From: Bryobacterales bacterium
GTDB lineage: Bacteria; Acidobacteriota; Terriglobia; Bryobacterales; Bryobacteraceae
Assembly (NCBI GenBank): GCA_003170295.1
Contig: PNAJ01000117.1
Coordinates: forward strand, 91,077-155,076
Length of the DNA stretch: 64,000 nt
Direction: 5' to 3'
Numbering within the stretch: the first letter of the stretch is position 1; every line of letters starts with the position of its first letter. A program made the translations under genes and the position numbers. Under the pieces are notes generated by a model. That model searched no databases and had not been told where the DNA came from. It saw only the letters and a list, made by a program, of their open reading frames with translations. Below are positions 40,812 through 48,986 of this stretch, in pieces.

Positions 40812-42361
40812 AACTTCTTGCTGCAATTCTACTGGCGCTGCCGGTTTTTGGCGACGATGGACTGGATCCCGCGAAGCTTCTGGCGCCTCCTTCCGATACG
40901 TGGCCCACTTATAACGGCGATTATTCGGGAAGGCGCTATAGCAAGCTTTCCGAGATCAATCAGTCCAACGTCGAGCAACTGACGGTCGCGTGGGTTGCGA
41001 CGCTGCGCACGGCGGCCATCAAATCGACGCCTCTGGTAGTGAACGGCATCATGTATATGACCACGCCCGATAACGTTTGGGCGCTCGATGCGAGGAACGG
41101 GCGCACGATCTGGCATTACTTCCGGGAATCGCAGGGCGACCATATCGGGCAGCGCGGCGTGGGCATGTACAAGGACTGGCTCTATTTCGAAACGCCGGAC
41201 TGTCACCTGATTTCGCTGAACGCGAAAGACGGCACCGTGCGCTGGGATATTGAACTGGCGGATCCGAAGCTCGGGTACTTCGCGACCATGGCTCCGCTCG
41301 TTATTAAGGATCATGTGCTGGTGGGCGTGTCTGGCGACGTCACTGATATTCCTGGATTTCTCGAATCGATCGATCCCGCGACAGGCAAGCTCCAATGGCG
41401 CTGGTATAGTGAGCCCAAACCGGGCGAGCCTGGATCGGAAACCTGGCCGAAGGGGACCGATGCCATTACCCATGGCGGAGGAATGACGTGGATCACCGGC
41501 ACCTACGATCCGAAATTGAACCTGACTTATTGGGGCACGGGCAATCCGCAGCCGGTGTTGAATGGCGATCAACGGCAGGGCGACAATCTCTACACCTGTT
41601 CGATTGTCGCGCTCGATCCCGATACCGGAAAGCTGAAGTGGTATTTTCAACCGTCGCCGCACGATACTCACGATTGGGATGCCGCGCAGACACCGATTCT
41701 GTTTGAAGACATGAAAAACGGCGTCGAGCGCAAGCTGATCGCGCAAGCCAACCGCAACGGATATTTTTTCGTGATGGACCGTTCGACGGGCGAGCATATT
41801 TTGACCAAGCCATTTATCGCGACCAACTGGGCGCAGGGCATCGACTCTCATGGGCAGCCTCGGCCGAAGAAAGAAAAGGAGCCGAAGCCCGACGGAGCGC
41901 TGGTGTCGCCCGGCTCCGATGGCGCGACCAACTGGATGGCTCCGAGCTACGATCCAGGCTCCGGTTTGTACTTCATCAGCGCCCGGCGTTTGTGGAGCGT
42001 TTTCTATATGACCGCGGACAGCAAGCCCGAGGGGTGGGCTGGACGCGACCGCAACCTGTGGGCGCAATCCGTTATCGAGGGGATCGATCCAAAGACCGGC
42101 GATATTCGCTGGCAGCACGAAATCGGCGATGGCGAGGGCGCCGCGGGAATTCTCACAACCGCGGGAAAGCTGCTGTTCACGCAGGATAATTCGGACAATC
42201 TGCTGGCGCTGGACCCGGGGACGGGAAAGACGCTGTGGCACGTGCCGATCGGCGGACGCATGGTCGCTTCTCCGATGACGTTCGAGCTCGAGGGACGCCA
42301 GTACCTGATCACCGCGATTCAGAATTCGATTTTCGCGTGGGCGATACCGCGAAAGAATTAG
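40808..42361 (+). CDS. PQQ-type quinoprotein, alcohol dehydrogenase-like (acidobacterial group)
   Basis: A 517-residue exported beta-propeller enzyme. After a signal peptide come the W-motif blades and family segments: TWPTYNGDYSGRRYSKLSEI (about 33-52), YWGTGNPQPVLNGDQRQGDN (about 241-260), SPHDTHDWD (about 283-291) and ATNWMAPSYDP. These match methanol/ethanol dehydrogenases, which use PQQ. It is shorter than XoxF (about 580-600). Acidobacterial relatives are described as an 'acido-empty-quinoprotein' group in genomes lacking PQQ synthesis. No pqq genes are in the window, so cofactor use is open. Confidence 0.85.
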   Translation: MKLLAAILLALPVFGDDGLDPAKLLAPPSDTWPTYNGDYSGRRYSKLSEINQSNVEQLTVAWVATLRTAAIKSTPLVVNGIMYMTTPDNVWALDARNGRTIWHYFRESQGDHIGQRGVGMYKDWLYFETPDCHLISLNAKDGTVRWDIELADPKLGYFATMAPLVIKDHVLVGVSGDVTDIPGFLESIDPATGKLQWRWYSEPKPGEPGSETWPKGTDAITHGGGMTWITGTYDPKLNLTYWGTGNPQPVLNGDQRQGDNLYTCSIVALDPDTGKLKWYFQPSPHDTHDWDAAQTPILFEDMKNGVERKLIAQANRNGYFFVMDRSTGEHILTKPFIATNWAQGIDSHGQPRPKKEKEPKPDGALVSPGSDGATNWMAPSYDPGSGLYFISARRLWSVFYMTADSKPEGWAGRDRNLWAQSVIEGIDPKTGDIRWQHEIGDGEGAAGILTTAGKLLFTQDNSDNLLALDPGTGKTLWHVPIGGRMVASPMTFELEGRQYLITAIQNSIFAWAIPRKN

Positions 42362-43587
42362 CCTCCGCCCGCCCTGGTAACTTCCGCCGCCCAGAGCGCG
42401 GATTCAATGTACGCGGCTCCAATCTTCGATGCCGGCAGTCCGATGCTATCCGCGATTCTGGCGACGGCGTCCCACTCGCCGGCCTCATAAGAGCGAATCA
42501 GCGAATAGACGATCGTCATTTGGTCGTTACGCGGCGCTGTGCCTAACAGGGCCTGCTCCACCGTGGGCGCTAGCTTGATCTGCTCTAATGCGTATTCGAT
42601 GCTCCGGTCCAGCAACACGTCGAGGAGGGAAAACAGCCCCATAACGAACCAATTCGGCGTGCCGGAGAATCCTCCCAGTTGCGCCAGCCGCTCCGCGAAT
42701 TGCGCGCGCAGCAGAGATTGGACGATCAACTCATGCGGTTTGTCCTTCGCCAGACCGGGCAGCGCCGCCACCGCCACCCAGCGGCGAATTCCCTTTTCGC
42801 CTAGAACCGTCAAGGCACGATCAATGGTTCGTATTTCCGTATGATGGGGAAACAATGCCGAGTTGGTAAAATGCAGCAGCTTGTAGGAGAACGATAGGTC
42901 GTCTTTAATCAAGTCGCGCAATTTATCGAAGTTGAGATCTACCCGCTGCGCCTCCTCCAGCAAACGCAGGCACGACATTTTCGACACGGGAATCTGCCGC
43001 CCGCGCACAACCACGGGCTTGGTGAAAAAGTACCCCTGGAAATATTCGAAGCCGATACTCCGGGCCCATTCGAACTCCTCCATCGTTTCGACTTTTTCCG
43101 CCAGCATGCGGATGCCCTGTTTGCTGTACTTCGCGACTAAACGCTTCTGTTCGGGTCGGGAGGTGGCCAGCAGGTCCACTTTGATGATGTGGGCCTTCTG
43201 GACCAGCCGTTCAAATTTCGGCTCACATACAAAATCGTCGAGCGCGATGGTATAGCCGCTCTCGCAAAGCCTGGTGCATGCCGCCAGAACTTCATCGTCG
43301 GGCTCCACAGTCTCCAGAATCTCGATCACGAGAGTTTCCTTCGGCAGAAGAGAGCCGCGTACGGACAACAGCATCTTGCGATCGAAATTGATAAACGCCT
43401 TCTTCCCTCCCAGCATGCCTTCCATTCCGGCGGAGAACAGCGTGTTGGCAATCACCTGGCTGGTTGCGGACGATGATTCCGTGCCGTCAAAGCTATTATT
43501 TTCGGGGTCCGAGCGGAACAGCAATTCGTAGCCGTAGAGATCTTTAGTGCGATTTAGAATCGCTTGCCGCGCCACGAAGACGTCCAT
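42358..43587 (-). CDS. EAL-HDOD protein (YuxH/CdgJ type)
   Basis: A 409-residue cytoplasmic protein: EAL-like domain (about 1-200) then HDOD domain (about 205-400). The EAL part starts FVARQAILNRTKDLYGYELL and has ALDDFVCEPKFERL in place of the DDFGTG metal site, plus EKVE where catalysis occurs, so it is probably inactive as a c-di-GMP phosphodiesterase. The HDOD part (SYKLLHFTNSALF) lacks HD metal ligands, as is normal for HDOD. Such proteins act in motility, development or signalling. Its stop overlaps the quinoprotein stop by 4 bases. Confidence 0.87.
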   Translation of the reverse strand: MDVFVARQAILNRTKDLYGYELLFRSDPENNSFDGTESSSATSQVIANTLFSAGMEGMLGGKKAFINFDRKMLLSVRGSLLPKETLVIEILETVEPDDEVLAACTRLCESGYTIALDDFVCEPKFERLVQKAHIIKVDLLATSRPEQKRLVAKYSKQGIRMLAEKVETMEEFEWARSIGFEYFQGYFFTKPVVVRGRQIPVSKMSCLRLLEEAQRVDLNFDKLRDLIKDDLSFSYKLLHFTNSALFPHHTEIRTIDRALTVLGEKGIRRWVAVAALPGLAKDKPHELIVQSLLRAQFAERLAQLGGFSGTPNWFVMGLFSLLDVLLDRSIEYALEQIKLAPTVEQALLGTAPRNDQMTIVYSLIRSYEAGEWDAVARIADSIGLPASKIGAAYIESALWAAEVTRAGGG

Positions 43588-43636
43588 AGATCTCGTATCG
43601 GCCGGAGGCTCCGAACCATGACCTTGCGGCGACGAT

Positions 43637-45553
43637 CTATTTCTGGGCGTCGATTGCCTTCAACAATCGTTGGGCTTTGTCATATTGCGAATCGGTGCGC
43701 GGAATGGCGAGCAGGATTTCGCGCGCGCCAGCGACATCGCCCTTTTGAATGTAAGCCGCAGCGAGAAGATACTGAGCCGGACTCTCCGGATCGATGCGCA
43801 AACTGGTTCGAAACGCGCTAATCGCCCGCGCTGTGTCTCCGATCAGGAAGTAGAAGCGCCCGGCGCCGATCTCCTGCTCGGCATCGTCGGAATTCGCTTC
43901 GGCGCGGGCTCGGAATAGTTCCTTGGCTCGTTCGAAGCGCTCTCCATCCTCACCGGGAAGTTGTTTGATTCCCAAGCTGACCAGCGACGCGGCCGCGGCG
44001 ATGCGCACGGTGGTAACGCTGTCGCCGAGCGATTGAACCAGAGCCTTCGCGGCAGCGTCGCGATCCGCCGAGCCCGGCTGGATGCGCAGTGCTGCGACCG
44101 CGCGGACTACCGGTTCGGAATCGGTCAATGCTCGTTCGAGCGCGGCGGACACGGTAGGATCAATCGAGAACTGGCCGAGGTATCCCGCGGCGTTGGCGCG
44201 CACCAGCGGCCCTTCCGCGGGCGCGGCCAGAATCGCCAGCAGCTTCTCAATCGCGCGTGCATCGCCGTGCCTCGCGAGCGCGAACGCATCGGCGCGGCGG
44301 ATCAGCTTCTGGCGCGATCCGTCTCCGTACCACGCGTTCATTTTCTTGAGTGACCAGTCCGCATCGCGATCGTTATGGCAGAGGTTGCACGCGTTGGGAA
44401 TGCCGTGATGAATAGTGTTCTCCGGCACCGGGATGCTCATCGAATGATCGCGAATCTCGGCCTTGATGCTGAACACGGTTCGCGGCATGTGGCATTCGAT
44501 GCAGGAGCTTCCGGCGCTGCCGGCCGCGTGGTGCGTGTGCGCTGGAATCGCTTCGCCGATCACGGTGTGGCAGCGCGTGCAGAGCGCATTCGCGGTGGGC
44601 CGGAGCTGCGGATTCTTTTCGATCTCGACCTCATGCACGGAGCTGTGACACGCCACGCACGTCGCTCCGCCTTTCAGGAAACACTCGCTCTGCCACAGCC
44701 CGAAGGCGTCATTGGAAAAACGGCGCGTGCGGCCATCCGCCCAGTACGCGGGATCTTTATCGCGAGGCTGATTGTATTCGAGAATCGGCAGAAAGTAGTT
44801 GTAATAGTCGGCTCCCGCCGTATAGCCCTTGGCGAAAGTGTCGCGAAAAGAATGGCACTGCGCGCAGATCATGGTATTGCGCGTTGCATCGAGACGCGTC
44901 TGCACCACAATGTCGTTTACCGGCTTTTGCGTGGTCGCTGAGGAGTAGTGCGCGACGTGGTCGCTCCCGGGACCGTGGCAGCGCTCGCAGTTGGTACCGA
45001 AATCGAGCCACGCGGATTTATACTCGTTCTTCTCGACGTCGAAGTTTTTCTCCTGCTGGCTGACGTGACAGGAATAGCACATCTTATTCCAGATCTGGAC
45101 CTGCACGCCCTCCACTTCGTCGGGATCGGCGATGTCGAGATTGTGGAACCAGCCTTTTCGCACGATGTCCCAGCTTGGCGGCAGCACGATTACTTTGCCG
45201 TCGGCGAGGGTCGTCAAGTAATGCTGGATGCGGCGATTGCCGAGCGTATAATCGACGCGGTGCTCCTGCGGCTTGCCGGTGAGATAGCTCTCGGTGATGT
45301 AAAAAACGCCATCGCGCCCGCGCAGTCCATAGTCCGCCCCGCGCAGCTTCACGCGGGCGAGTTTGAAATCGCCCTGCACGCTCTCTTTGGTCGCGGGCTG
45401 CACCATTTTGCTGTGTCGCGAGTGGGTCCACTGGCGATGAATCTCCGCGTGGCACTTCGCGCACACTGCCATGCCGACGTAGGCCGGACCAGTGGTCGCA
45501 CCACGAGCGGCGAGCGTTGCCAGAGGCAAAAATAGCGCTGTTCGCCAAGTCAT
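43637..45553 (-). CDS. Octahaem c-type cytochrome with HEAT and TPR repeats
   Basis: A 638-residue exported protein with eight CxxCH sites: CAKCH, CYSCH, CERCH, CAQCH, CVACH, CTRCH, CIECH and CNLCH (all in the first about 395 residues). Signal peptide is at about 1-18. After the haems come HEAT-like repeats (about 420-530, with LARHGDARAIEKLLAIL and LVQSLGDSVTTVRIAAAAS) and TPR-like repeats (about 545-630). This order is known in Acidobacteriota and Planctomycetes for multihaem cytochromes but function is not established; nitrite/hydroxylamine or extracellular electron transfer are possible. The gene is divergent from the enolase-like gene with a 41-bp gap. Confidence 0.87.
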   Translation of the reverse strand: MTWRTALFLPLATLAARGATTGPAYVGMAVCAKCHAEIHRQWTHSRHSKMVQPATKESVQGDFKLARVKLRGADYGLRGRDGVFYITESYLTGKPQEHRVDYTLGNRRIQHYLTTLADGKVIVLPPSWDIVRKGWFHNLDIADPDEVEGVQVQIWNKMCYSCHVSQQEKNFDVEKNEYKSAWLDFGTNCERCHGPGSDHVAHYSSATTQKPVNDIVVQTRLDATRNTMICAQCHSFRDTFAKGYTAGADYYNYFLPILEYNQPRDKDPAYWADGRTRRFSNDAFGLWQSECFLKGGATCVACHSSVHEVEIEKNPQLRPTANALCTRCHTVIGEAIPAHTHHAAGSAGSSCIECHMPRTVFSIKAEIRDHSMSIPVPENTIHHGIPNACNLCHNDRDADWSLKKMNAWYGDGSRQKLIRRADAFALARHGDARAIEKLLAILAAPAEGPLVRANAAGYLGQFSIDPTVSAALERALTDSEPVVRAVAALRIQPGSADRDAAAKALVQSLGDSVTTVRIAAAASLVSLGIKQLPGEDGERFERAKELFRARAEANSDDAEQEIGAGRFYFLIGDTARAISAFRTSLRIDPESPAQYLLAAAYIQKGDVAGAREILLAIPRTDSQYDKAQRLLKAIDAQK

Positions 45554-45594
45554 CAGCTTTCAAGCTTAACAAGGTTGTGATAACGTTTCGAAAT

Positions 45595-46854
45595 ATGAAT
45601 CGGCGCACGTTTTTCCGATCCACCGCCGCCCTAGGCGCCGGCTTTCTGTTCCCCGCCCCGTATCAGCGCCTCGCTGCCGCGGTGAAAGGCAAGATCAAAA
45701 TCACCGACGTGAAGTGCATGATCGTTCACGGCACCTGGGATTGGAATCTCATCAAGATTGAAACCGATTCCGGCCTTTACGGCATCGGCGAAGCGTATTG
45801 GGGATGGGGCGTGAAGGATCTGGTCGTCAATAAAATGAAGGACATTGTTGTTGGCGAAGATCCGCTCAACGTCGACAAGCTCTACACCAAAATGTTGATG
45901 CAGAGCGCGGGTGCGGGCGCGATCGGCGGTGTCACGATGACCGCCGCGAGCGGCATCGAGATCGCACTGTGGGATCTGTGCGGACGAATCCTCGAAACGC
46001 CCGTATGCAATTTGCTGGGCGGTCGTTTCCGGGATCGGGTGCGTTTCTATCGCACTATGCCGGCGGTGGAGCATCCGGACGATCCGTCGGCGTGGCGCGA
46101 CCAGGTTCATGAGGCGCGTTCGGAAAAATATAAATGGACCGCGTTCAAGTTTCAGGGCGACCATGTCCCTGTAACAGCCGACCCCGAGTTCAAGGAGCCC
46201 GGCCACGATCCCTACGCGCGGAACCTCACGCATACCGATATCCGGCGCATCGTGAAAGGGATGGAAACGGTCCGCGAAACGCTGGGTCCCGACGCGGATT
46301 TCGCGGTAGAGGCGCACTGGCGCTACGATACCGGCGATGTCATTCGTCTGGCGCGCGCGCTCGAACCCGTGAAGCCGATGTGGCTCGAAGATCCCGTGCC
46401 GCCCGATAACGCCGAGGCGATGGCGTACGTCCGGCGGTCGGTCAACGTGCCCATTTGCACTGGTGAAAATCTATACGGCCGGCAGGGCTTTCGAAAGCTT
46501 ATCGAGCTGCAGGCCTGCGACGCGGTGCACATCGACGTCCCGAAGAGCGGGGGCTTGCTCGAATCGAAACGCATTTCCGATCTCGCCGAGATGTATTATA
46601 TCTGGACCGCCTGCCACAATCCCGCGAGTCCCGTGGGCACCATCGCCTCCGCCCACGCCGCGTCCTCGATGCGCAATTTCCGTATTCACGAGCTGGCGAA
46701 GTGGATCGATTGGTGGCCCGATTTGGTGGTCCGCCAAGGTCCTTTCTGGGAGAACGGATATTTCACGATTCAAGATAAGCCGGGGTATGGGATCGAGTTG
46801 AATCCGGATGTCGCGAAGGCGCATTTGGCGCCGGGCGAGACGTGGTGGGGCTAA
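45595..46854 (+). CDS. Tat-exported mandelate racemase/muconate lactonising-type enzyme
   Basis: A 419-residue enolase-superfamily protein. The start at 45595 (MNRRTFFRSTAALGAGFLFP) gives a twin-arginine signal peptide. The barrel has FKFQGD (about 184-189), FAVEAHWRYD (about 237-246), MWLEDPVPPDN (262-272), CTGENLYG (289-296) and the late catalytic His in WTACHNPASP. These fit the mandelate racemase/sugar-acid dehydratase branch, nearest to D-galactonate/RspA-like types. Export of such an enzyme is uncommon. The substrate is unknown. Confidence 0.82.
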   Translation: MNRRTFFRSTAALGAGFLFPAPYQRLAAAVKGKIKITDVKCMIVHGTWDWNLIKIETDSGLYGIGEAYWGWGVKDLVVNKMKDIVVGEDPLNVDKLYTKMLMQSAGAGAIGGVTMTAASGIEIALWDLCGRILETPVCNLLGGRFRDRVRFYRTMPAVEHPDDPSAWRDQVHEARSEKYKWTAFKFQGDHVPVTADPEFKEPGHDPYARNLTHTDIRRIVKGMETVRETLGPDADFAVEAHWRYDTGDVIRLARALEPVKPMWLEDPVPPDNAEAMAYVRRSVNVPICTGENLYGRQGFRKLIELQACDAVHIDVPKSGGLLESKRISDLAEMYYIWTACHNPASPVGTIASAHAASSMRNFRIHELAKWIDWWPDLVVRQGPFWENGYFTIQDKPGYGIELNPDVAKAHLAPGETWWG

Positions 46855-46857
46855 AAA

Positions 46858-48924
46858 TCAGCGCGCCAGAAACTGCGCCTGGCTATCGAGGCCTGGCTCG
46901 CCCGATTTATCCCACTCGTAACTCCCGTCGGGCAACATGTGGCGGGCGTTGCGGTTGTCCGTCAGATATTTCGCCAGAATATCCTCGCGCAGCCGCGCCA
47001 TGATGCGCTTGTTCTCCACCGGAAACAGCAGCTCGACCCGATGGTGCAGGTTGCGGCTCATCAAATCCGCGCTACCGAGAAAAATTTCCTCGCGGCCGTC
47101 GTTGTGGAAATAGTAAATCCGGCTGTGCTCCAGGAATCTTCCCACAATGCTGATCACGCGGATGTTGTCGCTCACGCCAGGGATTCCGGCGCGTAGTCCG
47201 CAAATTCCCCGCACCACAAGATCCACCTGCACACCCGCCTGCGACGCCTGATAGAGCAGCCGGATCATGTGCAGATCTTCGAGGCCGTTCATCTTCAGGA
47301 TCAAGTGCGCCTTCGCGCCGCGCTCGGCGTGTCCTATTTCGCGCTTGATCAACTCCTCCAGCTTCTCGTGCATGTTGATCGGAGCCACCAGCAGCTTGCG
47401 AAATTCGTTCTTCGCCGAATAACCGGTCACGTAATTGAACAGATCCGTCACGTCCGCCCCAATTTGTTCGTCGGAAGTGAAGAAACTCAGGTCGGTGTAA
47501 AGTCGCGCGGTGGTCGGATTGTAATTTCCCGTGCCGAGATGAACGTAGCGCCGCATGGTGTCGCCTTCGCGCCGCACGACCAACGCCACCTTTGAGTGCA
47601 CTTTCAATCCCACCAGTCCATAGACAACGTGGACGCCCGCGGCTTCCAGCGCTCTGGCCCACTCGATGTTGCTCTCTTCATCGAACCGCGCCTTCAATTC
47701 CACCAGGACGGCAACTTGCTTTCCATTTTCGATGGCACTCAACAGGCTTTCGACAATCGGAGAATTGCGGCCCACGCGATAGAGCGTAATCTTGATCGCG
47801 AGCACGTCCGGGTCAACCGCCGCGCGGCGTAAAAACTCGACTACCGGCTGGAACGAATCGAAGGGATGGTGCAGCAGCAGATCGTCTCGCCGCAGAACGG
47901 CGAAGATATCGTCTTCGGATTTCGGATGTAGCTCCGGCGGCGTGTAGGGAAGAAACGCGGCGTCCTTCAGATCCGGCCGGTCGACCGCCAGAAGCTGGCG
48001 CAACCGGCTGAGGTCGAGCGGGCCGTCGACGCGATACACGTCGCGCGGATCGAGCTCCAGATTAGCGATTAGCGTTTCGAGAAGATGCTCGGGAATATCG
48101 CGCGACACCTGCATGCGCACGACCGCGCGAAAACGCCTCTGCCAGACCGCCTCCTCGATGGTTTCGAGCAGATCGTCGCTCTCCAGCTCCTGAATCTCCA
48201 CCTCGGCGTCGCGCGTTACGCGAAACGGATAGGCCTCAATGATTTCGAGGCCGGGAAACAGCGCGTGCAGATTTTCAATGATGAGCTGCTCCAGCCAGAT
48301 CAGCGCGGGACGCGAGCCCGCCGGTTGATCGGGCATCGCGACGGGCACCAGTTGCGGCAGCGTGTCGGGAATTTTGACGCGCGCGAACCGCTCCACTCCC
48401 TTGGCGTCGCGAACCGCTACCGCCAGATTCAAGCTCAAGTTTGAGATGTGTGGGAACGGACGGCCAGGATCAAACGCCAGAGGCGTCAGCACCGGATAGA
48501 CCACCTGGCGGAAATACGTTTCCATCAGGCTGCTTTCGCGGTTGGTCAACTCGCTGTAGTCGCGCAGCTCGATGCCTGAATTGCGGAGCGCGGCTTCAAT
48601 CTCGCGCCACGCTTCATAAGCGTCGCCCGTTAAGCGCTGCACAGCGATGCGGATGCGCTCCAGTTGTTCCGTGATCGCGCTGTCCGGACCCGCGGCCGCT
48701 TTCTGCTTCAGCACGGCGAAGCGAACCATGAAGAACTCGTCGATATTGGAGAACAGGATAGAAAGAAACTTGACGCGCTCCAGCAATGGATTCGCGGTGT
48801 CCTGCGCCTCTTCGAGCACCCGGTGCTGAAACGCCAGCAAGCTTAATTCGCGGTCGACATAGAGGCTGGGGTCGTTGAGCGAGAGAGCTTCAACAGGGGA
48901 GGCAGTAGACGCCATTATAGGCAT
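46858..48924 (-). CDS. ppk1: Polyphosphate kinase 1
   Basis: A 688-residue protein with the four PPK1 domains in order: N domain (LYVDRELSLLAFQHRVLEEA, about 20-110), head domain (about 110-320), and C1/C2 domains (about 325-690). The autophosphorylated His lies in RRYVHLGTGNYNP (about 435), and the second conserved His in LGSADLMSRNLHHRVELL (about 610-627). It makes polyphosphate from ATP. The start at 48924 is one of three close choices (TTG 48930, ATG 48924, ATG 48915). Its stop is 4 bases from the enolase-like gene stop. Confidence 0.94.
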   Translation of the reverse strand: MPIMASTASPVEALSLNDPSLYVDRELSLLAFQHRVLEEAQDTANPLLERVKFLSILFSNIDEFFMVRFAVLKQKAAAGPDSAITEQLERIRIAVQRLTGDAYEAWREIEAALRNSGIELRDYSELTNRESSLMETYFRQVVYPVLTPLAFDPGRPFPHISNLSLNLAVAVRDAKGVERFARVKIPDTLPQLVPVAMPDQPAGSRPALIWLEQLIIENLHALFPGLEIIEAYPFRVTRDAEVEIQELESDDLLETIEEAVWQRRFRAVVRMQVSRDIPEHLLETLIANLELDPRDVYRVDGPLDLSRLRQLLAVDRPDLKDAAFLPYTPPELHPKSEDDIFAVLRRDDLLLHHPFDSFQPVVEFLRRAAVDPDVLAIKITLYRVGRNSPIVESLLSAIENGKQVAVLVELKARFDEESNIEWARALEAAGVHVVYGLVGLKVHSKVALVVRREGDTMRRYVHLGTGNYNPTTARLYTDLSFFTSDEQIGADVTDLFNYVTGYSAKNEFRKLLVAPINMHEKLEELIKREIGHAERGAKAHLILKMNGLEDLHMIRLLYQASQAGVQVDLVVRGICGLRAGIPGVSDNIRVISIVGRFLEHSRIYYFHNDGREEIFLGSADLMSRNLHHRVELLFPVENKRIMARLREDILAKYLTDNRNARHMLPDGSYEWDKSGEPGLDSQAQFLAR

Positions 48925-48986
48925 AACCAACTACCAGTCTATCCCAGGGCCGGTGGCAGGCGAAACCGCCGGCCCCACCAATCGTG

